DNA of 64,000 bases. Origin: Actinomadura logoneensis. GTDB lineage: Bacteria > Actinomycetota > Actinomycetes > Streptosporangiales > Streptosporangiaceae. Below the pieces are notes generated by a model. It searched no databases and was not told the origin of the DNA. It saw only the letters and a list, made by a program, of their open reading frames with translations. Below, piece by piece: positions 27,469 to 35,090 of this stretch. Made by a program: the position numbers and the translations under genes. Location: NCBI RefSeq assembly GCF_003428695.1, contig NZ_QURH01000338.1, positions 27,210-91,209 of the forward strand, written 5' to 3'. Numbering within the stretch: the stretch's first letter is position 1; each line of letters opens with the position of its first letter.

Positions 27469-30400
27469 ATGCCCCCGAGAACCGGTTACTCGACGACGGG
27501 CTACGACCACAATGATTGGCTCGGTCTGGTCGATGTCTCCGGTCCCTTCCTCAGTGTCCCCATGCTGCGCCGGATCTGGCCCGTCCTCGACACCCTCGAC
27601 AGGCCGGCCCGGGAGCGCCTCCGCCGCGAGCACACCGCCCTGCCCGGCGCGAGCTGGATCAGCTTCGTCCTGACCGAACTGCTGGGCTGGGCCGACGCGG
27701 TTCACTTCTCGGGCCTCGATGTCTTCGAGTTGAAGGTTCCCGAGCACGGCGAGGTGCTCAGGCCCTTCTTCGCCCTGCTGGAACCGGGGGCTGTCCCGGG
27801 CGGTGACGCCAAGCCCGCTCGGCTCCTCGGCATGATGTGCGACGGTCCTCCCAACCGACGCGTCAGGGGCTCCGCGTGGGCCGCCACCCCAGTTGACCGG
27901 CTTGCCCGGCTCTGCCGCCATCACGGGGTCGAACTCGGACTGGTGACCGACGGCCGGTGGTGGGCGCTGGTCTGGGCGCCGCGTGGCAAGGCGACCGCGA
28001 CGGCGGTCTTCGACTCGGCCGACTGGCAGGCGGCCGCGGAGCGGGACGTCGTGCGCGCGTTCGTTTCGATGTTGCGGCGCGAACGCTTCTTCGGTGTGCC
28101 GGAGGAAGAGACGCTGCCCGCGCTGCTCGCGGCGAGCGAGGACCATCAGGAGGACATCACCGAGGCGCTGGGCGTCCAGGTCCGGCAGGCGGTGGAACTG
28201 CTCGTCGCGGCCATCGGGCGCGCCCATCTCGCCGACAAGGCGCGCGGTGGTGACGGCATCGGCGACACCGGCGCGCATGACGTCTATCGCGGCGCCGTCG
28301 TGGTGATGATGCGTGTGCTCTTCCTGCTGTACGCGGAGGAACGCGGCCTGCTGCCGTCGGACAAGGAGGTGTACCGGACGGCCTACTCGGCCGGTCTGCT
28401 GTGCCAGGACCTCGAAGACCGGGCACGCCAGGGCAGCGAAGAGGACCTGGAGCACACCCACGCCGGTTGGCATCGGCTCCTGGCGCTCTTCCACGCCGTG
28501 TACTACGGCGTGGAACATCCTGAGATGAGAATGCGCGCACTGGACGGCTCGATCTTCAAGCCGGACACGTACGCATGGCTGCCGCACGACATCGACGATC
28601 GCACCGTCCTGCACATGCTGCGTTCGGTGCAGTACGTGACCATTGGCGCAGGACGGGCGCGCGAACGCCGGAAGCTGTCCTTCCGCTCGTTGGACGTCGA
28701 GCAGATCGGGTTCGTGTACGAGGGCCTGCTGGCCTATGACGCCAAGTACGCGGATGAGCCGGTAGTCGGTCTCATCGGCAAGGCGGGGTCGGGGCGCAAC
28801 GTCCCGCTGACCGAGCTTGAGGACGTTGCCGCCCAGTGCTCGGACGTACCGTCACTGGCCGACGCTCTTGCGGCGAGATACAAGGATTCGCGCATCGGGA
28901 CACCGAAGGCACTGGCGCGCCGCCTTTCGCCGCCGGCGTCCGGGGAACGACAGGAGGCCCGCCGTCGCCTGCTCGCCGCCACCAACGGCGACTACCCGCT
29001 GGCCGAGCGACTGCTGCCGTTCTACGGCCTCGTCCGCACGGACCTTCGTGACCTTCCGCTGGTCATCCTGGAGGACACGCCGTACGTGACCGAGCCGGGC
29101 CGCCGCAAGAGCAGCGGAACGCACTACACACCGCGTGCCCTGGCCGAGGAGGTCACCCGAGGGGCACTTGAGGCCCTGGTCTATGAGCCGGGGCCGTTGC
29201 AGACCGCCGACACGAGCCGCTGGAAGCCCAAGACGTCGGCGGAGATCCTCGCCCTCAACGTCGCGGACATCGCGATGGGGTCGGGTGCTTTCCTGGTGGC
29301 CGCCTGCCGCTACCTGGCGGCGCACCTCATCGAGGCATGGGCGCACGAAGGGGCCGAGGACGCCCTAGCCTTCACGGAGCTGCCCGGCTACGACACGTCC
29401 GAGATGGACCACGACCCCGTGGTCATCAGGGCGCGCAGAGCCGTTGTCGAGAACTGCCTCTACGGCGCGGACATCAACGCGCTGGCCGTGGAGATGGCCA
29501 AGTTGTCGCTGTGGATCATCTCCACCGGCCCGGACCGCCCGTTCGCCTTCCTGGACGACCATCTCGTCGTCGGGGACTCGCTGCTGGGCATTACCTCGCT
29601 CGACCAGCTCGAGGTGATGCACATGGACCCGAAGCGTGGCCGCGAGCTGCACAAAGATGTGCTCATTGACTGGACCGTCCAGTCCCGCGCCGCCACGCTC
29701 GAAAGGCGCGAAGCCATCCGGCGCATCGAGTCCGCGAGCCTGAAGTCGCTAGAGGAGAAGGGAAGCCTGCTCGCCGAGAGCCATCGGTCGGTCACGGAGG
29801 CGAACTTTCATGCGGATCTCACCGCCACCGCTGCGCTCGCCTTCGCCGCAGAGGGCCCCAAAGGCCTGGACAAGGCGTCTCTTCAGGCCGCCCTGGCTGC
29901 CGAGTCTCCTCGCTACGTCGATGAGGCCGGCCGGCTCACCTGTCAAAAACTGGACATGTGGCGGAAGGCTGTTCCCGCAGCCCCGCATATCGACTGGTAT
30001 CCGATCAACTGGCCGGTGGTCTTTCCAGAAGTGTTCGCCCGAGGGGGTTTCGACGCCATCATCGGGAACCCCCCGTACTTCGGCGGACAGAAGCTGACGG
30101 GCGAGCTGGGGCGCCCGTACCGCGAGTACCTGGTCCAGGCGATCGGCGGGGGAGCCCGGGGAAGCGCCGACCTGGTCGCGTACTTCGTGCTGAGGGCGCA
30201 TGCGCTGCTGAACCCGTCCGGGCAGACGGGCTTGATCGCCACCAACACCCTCGCCCAGGGAGACACTCGGGAAGTCGGCCTGGACCAGCTCGTGCGTGCC
30301 GGTGTCGTCATCCGGCGAGCGATCAAGTCGCGGCCCTGGCCGTCCAAGGGCGCGAACCTTGAGTACAGCGCCGTGTGGACGAGCCGGAAACCGATCGAGA

Positions 30401-31458
30401 GGGACGCCGGGCAGGCTTTGAGTGCATCGCTGAGCTCTTTCTTCAGGGAGAAGGGAGCGGCGCGTCGCCTGCGCGCCAACCGGCATCTCTCCTATATCGG
30501 TTCTTATGTCTTGGGGATGGGGTTCGTGGTGGATCCCCAAGCGGCGCGATTGCTGATCGCGAGGGATCCCAAGAATTCGGATGTGCTTTTCCCTTTCTTG
30601 AATGGCCAGGATGTCAATTCCCGATACGACCTGTCGGCATCTCGATGGGTTATCGATTTTCATGGCCGGTCGGAAGTTGAGGCCAGTGGCTACGCTGAGT
30701 GCTTTGATCGCGTCCGGTGCCTGGTGAAACCTGAGCGGAGCGTGAACAACCGTAAGGTGTACCGTGACAATTGGTGGCGATTCGCCGAGCGCCGCCCGGC
30801 GATGCTTGAGGCGATCTCTGGCCTGGATCGGGTCGTGGTCATCGCGCTCGTCAGTAAGACCGTGATGCCGGTGATGGTGCCGACTGGGCAAGTCTTCTCG
30901 CACATGCTGGGTGTCTTTGCAACGGACGACACGGCGATGCTGGCGCTGTTGAGCAGCGCTCCGCATTACTGGTGGGCGGTTGCGCGGGCTTCTTCCTTGA
31001 AGGGCGACTTGCGGTACACGCCGTCTGATGTGTTCGAGACGCTGGCGTTGCCTGAGCTGACGCAGGAGATGCGGGAGCTGGGGGATCGGCTGGACCGGTT
31101 CCGGCGGGATGTGATGCTCGCGCGGCAGGCCGGGCTGACCAAGACCTACAACCTTGTCAACGACCCCAAGATCCACGGCGCCGACATCGTTGAGCTGCGA
31201 GAGATCCACAGGGCGATCGACGAGGCGGTGTGCCGGGCGTACGGATGGGACGATCTCGTTCCGCGGCTTCGGCACGACCACTACGAGCTCGACCGGCAGA
31301 TCCGGTACACGATCGCCGCGGAGGTCCGGCGCGAGATTCTCGATCGTCTGCTTGAGCTGAACCAGGCTCGGCACGCGGCGGAGATCGCGGAGGCGGATTC
31401 ACGGCGTGGGCAGCGCGGGGCCCGGCCCGGCACGGCCGTCCGCCACGGCGCTCATTGA
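27469..31458 (+). CDS. Adenine-specific DNA methyltransferase DrmMI paralogue, copy 2
   Basis: Predicted 1329-aa Eco57I/PglX-like methyltransferase, colinear with and highly similar to drmMI copy 1. Both contain DVSGPFLS, GDYPLAERLLPFYGL, DIAMGSGAFLVAACRYLA (about residue 600) and HMDPKRGRELHKD. Motif IV here is GNPPY (about 866) where copy 1 has GNPPF. Similarity drops after motif IV, in the probable recognition domain (about 880-1060), and returns at DVFETLALPE. The two enzymes may therefore methylate different sites. GC dips only at about 30,440-30,700, much less than in copy 1. No helicase partner is directly beside it. The RBS before ATG 27469 is weak. Confidence 0.87.
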   Translation: MPPRTGYSTTGYDHNDWLGLVDVSGPFLSVPMLRRIWPVLDTLDRPARERLRREHTALPGASWISFVLTELLGWADAVHFSGLDVFELKVPEHGEVLRPFFALLEPGAVPGGDAKPARLLGMMCDGPPNRRVRGSAWAATPVDRLARLCRHHGVELGLVTDGRWWALVWAPRGKATATAVFDSADWQAAAERDVVRAFVSMLRRERFFGVPEEETLPALLAASEDHQEDITEALGVQVRQAVELLVAAIGRAHLADKARGGDGIGDTGAHDVYRGAVVVMMRVLFLLYAEERGLLPSDKEVYRTAYSAGLLCQDLEDRARQGSEEDLEHTHAGWHRLLALFHAVYYGVEHPEMRMRALDGSIFKPDTYAWLPHDIDDRTVLHMLRSVQYVTIGAGRARERRKLSFRSLDVEQIGFVYEGLLAYDAKYADEPVVGLIGKAGSGRNVPLTELEDVAAQCSDVPSLADALAARYKDSRIGTPKALARRLSPPASGERQEARRRLLAATNGDYPLAERLLPFYGLVRTDLRDLPLVILEDTPYVTEPGRRKSSGTHYTPRALAEEVTRGALEALVYEPGPLQTADTSRWKPKTSAEILALNVADIAMGSGAFLVAACRYLAAHLIEAWAHEGAEDALAFTELPGYDTSEMDHDPVVIRARRAVVENCLYGADINALAVEMAKLSLWIISTGPDRPFAFLDDHLVVGDSLLGITSLDQLEVMHMDPKRGRELHKDVLIDWTVQSRAATLERREAIRRIESASLKSLEEKGSLLAESHRSVTEANFHADLTATAALAFAAEGPKGLDKASLQAALAAESPRYVDEAGRLTCQKLDMWRKAVPAAPHIDWYPINWPVVFPEVFARGGFDAIIGNPPYFGGQKLTGELGRPYREYLVQAIGGGARGSADLVAYFVLRAHALLNPSGQTGLIATNTLAQGDTREVGLDQLVRAGVVIRRAIKSRPWPSKGANLEYSAVWTSRKPIERDAGQALSASLSSFFREKGAARRLRANRHLSYIGSYVLGMGFVVDPQAARLLIARDPKNSDVLFPFLNGQDVNSRYDLSASRWVIDFHGRSEVEASGYAECFDRVRCLVKPERSVNNRKVYRDNWWRFAERRPAMLEAISGLDRVVVIALVSKTVMPVMVPTGQVFSHMLGVFATDDTAMLALLSSAPHYWWAVARASSLKGDLRYTPSDVFETLALPELTQEMRELGDRLDRFRRDVMLARQAGLTKTYNLVNDPKIHGADIVELREIHRAIDEAVCRAYGWDDLVPRLRHDHYELDRQIRYTIAAEVRREILDRLLELNQARHAAEIAEADSRRGQRGARPGTAVRHGAH

Positions 31459-31560
31459 ATTGTCGCGACTTGATCAGTCGCCCCCGGTTGTCGTACGGGC
31501 CTGGCATCATGACGCCACCTCCGAAATCTCTGGGTCGGTCATGTCAAGAAGGGACCTGTC

Positions 31561-32625
31561 ATGGGTTTCTACGTCCGCACCAGCCTCAAGGCAGGCCCCT
31601 TCCGCTTCAACCTTTCCCCCTCCGGGATCGGGGTATCGGCGGGCGTGCCGGGGTTCCGCGTCGGGACCGGACCACGTGGCAACTACGTGCGGATCGGCGC
31701 GGCCGGCGTCTACTACCGGACGACCTTTGCCGGGAGCCCGGGCGCTCCACGGCCACGCCCGGCCCCCATGCCCCGTGTGAGCGACGTCGTCCTCGCGGAC
31801 ATCACGGGCGCGTCGGTCCAGGAGCTCGTGGCCGCCCACCCCAGTGACCTGGTGAGCCAGCTCCAGAAAGCCTCCCGCCGGGTCGCGGTCTGGCCGTTCG
31901 TGCTCACGGTTCTCGTGCTCGTCTCGCTGCTGCTCGGCGCCTGGGGACTGCTGACCCTGGTCCTCGGGATTCCGGCGGTGGTCTGGCTGTCGATGCGCGA
32001 TCGCGCCCGGCGGTCGGTGGTCGTGATGTACGACGTCAACGACGCACCGGCCCAGCGGTTCGGCATGGTCGTCGAGACCATGACGGCTCTTGCGGAGTCG
32101 CACGGTCTCTGGCTCCTCCCCGCAGCCGGTCACCTTCATACGACCCATCAGCGAAAGGTCAACGCGGGGGCGTCCACGCTCGTCGAGAGGTCGAGCGCGA
32201 AACTGACCATAAAGGGACCGCGTGAACTGGTCACGAACATCGCGGTGCCCACGCTCACGTCGGGCAAACGATCGGTGTCCTTCCTGCCCGACCGTGTACT
32301 CGTCAAGGACGGCAGGGACTACGCGGACCTGCCGTACCGAGCGCTGCGGGTCACCGGCTCGCATTCCCGGATGGTCGAAAGCGGCTCCCCTCCCGCCGAC
32401 GGCACGATCGTCGCGTACACGTGGCGGTTCGTGAACGTCAACGGCACGCCGGATCGTCGCTTCAACAACAACCGGCAGCTCCCGGTCCTGCTGTACGGGC
32501 GCCTTACGCTCTCTAGCGCCACGGGCCTGCATCTGGTCTGGGAGGCGTCACGTGCGCCCGCCGTCGATCGTGCGGCCACGGCGCTGCGCGGACTCGCCGC
32601 CGTTCCCCAGCGGGTGCTTACTTGA
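31561..32625 (+). CDS. DUF4236 domain membrane protein
   Basis: Predicted 354-aa protein. The first ~55 residues are a clear DUF4236 domain (GFYVRTSLKAGPFRFNLSPS, then GIGVSAGVPGFRVGTGPRG). A hydrophobic hairpin at about 100-140 (WPFVLTVLVLVSLLLGAWGL, LTLVLGIPAVVWL) predicts two membrane helices. A soluble C-terminal domain of about 200 residues follows, with no motif seen. DUF4236 function is not established, though it is common near accessory genes. AGAAGGGA precedes the ATG. A strong hairpin separates its stop from the convergent DUF397 gene. Confidence 0.78.
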   Translation: MGFYVRTSLKAGPFRFNLSPSGIGVSAGVPGFRVGTGPRGNYVRIGAAGVYYRTTFAGSPGAPRPRPAPMPRVSDVVLADITGASVQELVAAHPSDLVSQLQKASRRVAVWPFVLTVLVLVSLLLGAWGLLTLVLGIPAVVWLSMRDRARRSVVVMYDVNDAPAQRFGMVVETMTALAESHGLWLLPAAGHLHTTHQRKVNAGASTLVERSSAKLTIKGPRELVTNIAVPTLTSGKRSVSFLPDRVLVKDGRDYADLPYRALRVTGSHSRMVESGSPPADGTIVAYTWRFVNVNGTPDRRFNNNRQLPVLLYGRLTLSSATGLHLVWEASRAPAVDRAATALRGLAAVPQRVLT

Positions 32626-32630
32626 CCTGA

Positions 32631-32667
32631 CTGGTGGCCGGCTCGCATGCGGCGAGCTGGCCACCAG
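32631..32667. terminator. Bidirectional hairpin terminator
   Basis: A long near-perfect stem lies between two convergent genes. The outer arms CTGGTGGCC / GGCCACCAG are followed, after one G-T mismatch, by inner arms GCTCGC / GCGAGC around a short loop. There is no U-tract, as is usual for high-GC actinomycete terminators. It probably ends transcription from both directions. Confidence 0.75.
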
Positions 32668-32672
32668 AAGGC

Positions 32673-32861
32673 TCAATGAGCCCGGAGTTCGGTGAGGACG
32701 GCCCGCCAGTCGGACGGAGTGAATTCCAGCAGGGGAGCGGTGAGCGGGGCCTTGGTGTCACGGACGCCGACCGTGCCGTCCATCGCCCGACCCGCTTGGA
32801 CACAGTTCCCGTCCGGATCGCTGTGGCTCGACTTACGCCAGCCGGTGTAGTTCTTGGTCAT
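32673..32861 (-). CDS. DUF397 domain protein
   Basis: Predicted 62-aa protein covering the complete DUF397 domain (WRKSSHSDPDGNCVQAG near the start, VRDTKAP, LEFTPSDWRAVL near the end). DUF397 proteins are paired with Scr1-type XRE regulators in actinomycetes and often form small-protein partners in development or antibiotic control. The ATG overlaps the upstream XRE gene stop in ATGA, so the two are translationally coupled. Confidence 0.88.
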   Translation of the reverse strand: MTKNYTGWRKSSHSDPDGNCVQAGRAMDGTVGVRDTKAPLTAPLLEFTPSDWRAVLTELRAH

Positions 32862-33739
32862 GCCTCCGATCCTGTCTGTTCCGACAGCCGGTCGGCCACC
32901 TCGTTAAGGAAGGTGAGGCTGTCCGCCGGGGGCAGCGCCGCCTTCCGTAGGCGCTCGTACACCCCGGTATACCGCGCCACCTCGTTGCGCTGGCCAAGGA
33001 TGAGATCAGTGGTGACGGTGTCCACCACCGCGAGCGGCGGGTCTCCGGGCTCGTCGAAGGTGTAGAGCGAAAACGACGCCTTCGATAGCAGCCCCTCGGG
33101 GACTTTCGAGTTGTAGCGAAGCACCTGGACGGTGATCCGGGGCTGAGTGGACACCGCGGTGATCAGGTGCCGGATTTGGGCGGCCATAACGGGGCGTGGC
33201 ACGGCGAGGCGGTGGATGGTCACCTCGTCCAAGACGGTCGCGTATGTGGGGCCGTCGGAGCCGAGCAGGTGGCGCTGACGGTGTGCGCGAGCCTCGGCCA
33301 TTCGCTCCGGGCGATAGGTCAGCGGTCCCTGGGCGGCGTCCAACTCGGTAAGCGCCTGGATGAACTCTGGAGTCTGTAGGGCGGCGGGCATGCCGGTTTG
33401 GTTGTACTCGCGGATTGAGGCGGCCCCGGACTCCAGGTCGGCGTAGAGCTTCTGCCGGGGGCCCATGGAGTCCCCGAACCGGTCCCACCAGCCCTTCTGT
33501 GCGGCGTCGCGGGCCAGGCGGACCAGTTCGTCGTGCCGGCGGCCCTCGACGCCGAGGACGTCCAGCATGTTCATGACCTCGCCCACGTCCGGCCGGACCT
33601 GTGCGTTCTCGAAGCGAGTGATCTTGGTGCGGGACGAGTACACCAGGCGGGCGAGGTCGCCGGCGGTGAGGTCGCGGTCCTCGCGGATGCGGCGGAGCGC
33701 GGTAGCCAACCGTCTCCGGCGGACGTACGGACTCGGCAT
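32858..33739 (-). CDS. XRE-family regulator with Scr1-type (DUF5753) C-terminal domain
   Basis: Predicted 293-aa transcription factor. Residues 8-65 form an XRE helix-turn-helix (ALRRIREDRDLTAGDLARLV, then SRTKITRFENAQVRP). The rest is the DUF5753/Scr1 domain typical of actinomycetes (GWWDRFGD, SIREYNQTGMPAALQTPEF, near-terminal RYTGVYERLRKAALPP). GGAG stands 7 nt before the ATG. It heads an XRE-DUF397 operon divergent from a HATPase gene, a WhiJ-like arrangement. The 15-bp palindromic repeat array in the divergent spacer is the obvious candidate operator. Confidence 0.9.
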   Translation of the reverse strand: MPSPYVRRRRLATALRRIREDRDLTAGDLARLVYSSRTKITRFENAQVRPDVGEVMNMLDVLGVEGRRHDELVRLARDAAQKGWWDRFGDSMGPRQKLYADLESGAASIREYNQTGMPAALQTPEFIQALTELDAAQGPLTYRPERMAEARAHRQRHLLGSDGPTYATVLDEVTIHRLAVPRPVMAAQIRHLITAVSTQPRITVQVLRYNSKVPEGLLSKASFSLYTFDEPGDPPLAVVDTVTTDLILGQRNEVARYTGVYERLRKAALPPADSLTFLNEVADRLSEQTGSEA

Positions 33740-34082
33740 GGCCGTTCTCCTTTGAGCGCGCCGATGTCACGGAAAAGCGGAGCTCTGACGTTGGGTAACC
33801 GGTCACGACTTGCAACCGAGTGACCCGATCCGGTCATACACCGTGACGAGCTCCAGGTGAGGGCGGTACCCAGAATCCGCACGTGCGGATTTCGCACGTG
33901 CGCGTCCCGCATGTGCGGCGTCTGTACGTGCTGGACGCGCACGTGCGGAACCTGAATGTGCTAATCCGCGGCCCCGAGCTTGAAATGCGTGCACGAACGG
34001 CGACGGGGCGTGACGATGTGCTGGCAGATGGGCGGCTGGGCCTCCCATCCCCCCGCGTCCTCCGGCTTCCTCGAGGTGTCCG
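33740..34082. promoter_or_regulatory. Divergent regulatory region of the XRE/DUF397 and HATPase genes
   Basis: This 343-bp spacer holds the 15-bp repeat array (33877-33966) and no credible gene. AAAGGAG (XRE side) and GAGG (HATPase side) are the two ribosome sites. No convincing -35/-10 pair is visible. An in-frame upstream start at 33980 for a longer version of the gene at 34517 is not supported. Confidence 0.55.
33877..33966. repeat. Six-unit 15-bp palindromic tandem repeat (candidate operator array)
   Basis: Ninety bases divide exactly into six 15-bp units: CCGCACGTGCGGATT, TCGCACGTGCGCGTC, CCGCATGTGCGGCGT, CTGTACGTGCTGGAC, GCGCACGTGCGGAAC and CTGAATGTGCTAATC. The core GCACGTGC is self-complementary and degrades in units 4 and 6. 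The array sits about 140 bp upstream of the XRE regulator and 117 bp upstream of the divergent HATPase gene. Regular palindromes at 1.4 helical turns suggest a cooperative protein-binding array. The XRE protein is the best candidate binder (inference). Confidence 0.8.
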
Positions 34083-34520
34083 ATGTCTTTGGAGCTCTGC
34101 CCGTTGGTCGAACCGTCCGTGCTGCGCTGGTGCCGTGCCTTCCCCGGGGAGGCGGTGCAGGCGGCGGCCGTGCGCCGGTTCGTCGCGCTGCTGCTGGACG
34201 GCTGTCCCGTCCTCGACGACGTCCTCCTCGCCGCGGACGAGTTGGTCGTCAATGCCGTCCGGCACACCAAGTCCGGCCGCCCGGACGGCGTCTTCACCGT
34301 CGAGCTCCGGCGCGGCCTCGGCATGGTCGCCGTCGCGGTCCGCGACCAGGGCGGACCCACCGAGCCCATCGCCTCCGACGCCGGCGACTACGCCGAATCC
34401 GGGCGCGGCCTGCGCACCGTCTCGGCGCTCGCCACGCGGTGGGGCTGGTTCGGCAACGACAAGACCCGCACCGTCACCGCCGTCTTCACCGACACGACGT
34501 CGTGGACAGAGGCCGCGTGA
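34083..34520 (+). CDS. Anti-sigma-factor-type ATP-binding protein (HATPase_c)
   Basis: Predicted 145-aa GHKL ATPase domain protein of the RsbW/SpoIIAB-like type abundant in actinomycetes. The N box is visible as AADELVVNAVRHT (about residues 56-68), then AVAVRDQGG and a G2-type ESGRGLRTVSAL (about 100-112). No kinase histidine domain is present. Such proteins often bind sigma factors or act with XRE/DUF397 partners. GAGG lies 6-7 nt before the ATG. Its stop overlaps the next start by 4 bp (GTGA). Confidence 0.87.
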   Translation: MSLELCPLVEPSVLRWCRAFPGEAVQAAAVRRFVALLLDGCPVLDDVLLAADELVVNAVRHTKSGRPDGVFTVELRRGLGMVAVAVRDQGGPTEPIASDAGDYAESGRGLRTVSALATRWGWFGNDKTRTVTAVFTDTTSWTEAA

Positions 34521-35083
34521 CCTCCGCCGCCGTCCACCATCAGACATCCGAGCGCGTCCGCTCGGCGATGACCGCCGCGATGCGCGCCGACCCCGGCCGC
34601 CTGGCCACCGCTGCCGCACACCTTGACGCGGCGGACGTCAGCGAGGCCGCCTTCGTTCGAGAGTCGCGCTCCCTCGTCCTGGGGCTGGCCGCCGCGCTCA
34701 CCACCGTGCTGCGCATCCACCGCCCAGGCGAGGACCCTTATGGCGCTGCCATGTGCATCGGCTGCGGTACGCCGGATTGCCGCACGGTCCGAGCCGTCGC
34801 CGAGGTGCTCGCCGCCTACCAGGTGAGACCGATCGTCCTGGACCGGGCCGAGGCGTGGCGGCGGGCTGACGCCTGGTTCGCCCGCCAGGCCGGTGCGCGG
34901 ATAGCCGTGACGGTCGAGGAGTTCGACGGGGGATTCGTTGCCCGGGGCGCGGACCAGGGCAACGTTCTCGTCCTCGACCTCCACACGGCCGCCCTCACCG
35001 TCTGGCCGCCCCTGCCGACCGGTGAACTCGCTGCACGATACGACCACTACCGCACCGGACGTGCTCACTCCTCGTGGGCATAG
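34517..35083 (+). CDS. Uncharacterised 188-aa protein coupled to the HATPase gene
   Basis: Unrecognised. GTG at 34517 overlaps the HATPase stop. Features are an N-terminal helix, a cysteine cluster CIGCGTPDC (about residues 79-87) that could bind metal, and a C-terminal segment DQGNVLVLDLHTAALTVWPP resembling small actinomycete proteins encoded beside regulatory ATPases. It is probably part of the same regulatory cassette. Its stop is 7 bp from the stop of the convergent PIWI-RE gene, so read-through between the clusters is possible. Confidence 0.65.
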   Translation: MTSAAVHHQTSERVRSAMTAAMRADPGRLATAAAHLDAADVSEAAFVRESRSLVLGLAAALTTVLRIHRPGEDPYGAAMCIGCGTPDCRTVRAVAEVLAAYQVRPIVLDRAEAWRRADAWFARQAGARIAVTVEEFDGGFVARGADQGNVLVLDLHTAALTVWPPLPTGELAARYDHYRTGRAHSSWA

Positions 35084-35090
35084 GGTTCCG

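Noticed and set aside
33877..33966. CRISPR array
   Set aside because: Units are 15 bp with no unique spacers of 30-40 bp, no leader and no cas adaptation genes; the Cas4-like gene belongs to the PIWI-RE operon. The 12-bp array at 58278 fails the same test.
33980..35083. Extended 367-aa version of the gene at 34517
   Set aside because: The extra N-terminus overlaps the HATPase gene in another frame and is Arg/Pro-rich. The GTG at 34517 overlapping the HATPase stop is the natural start.
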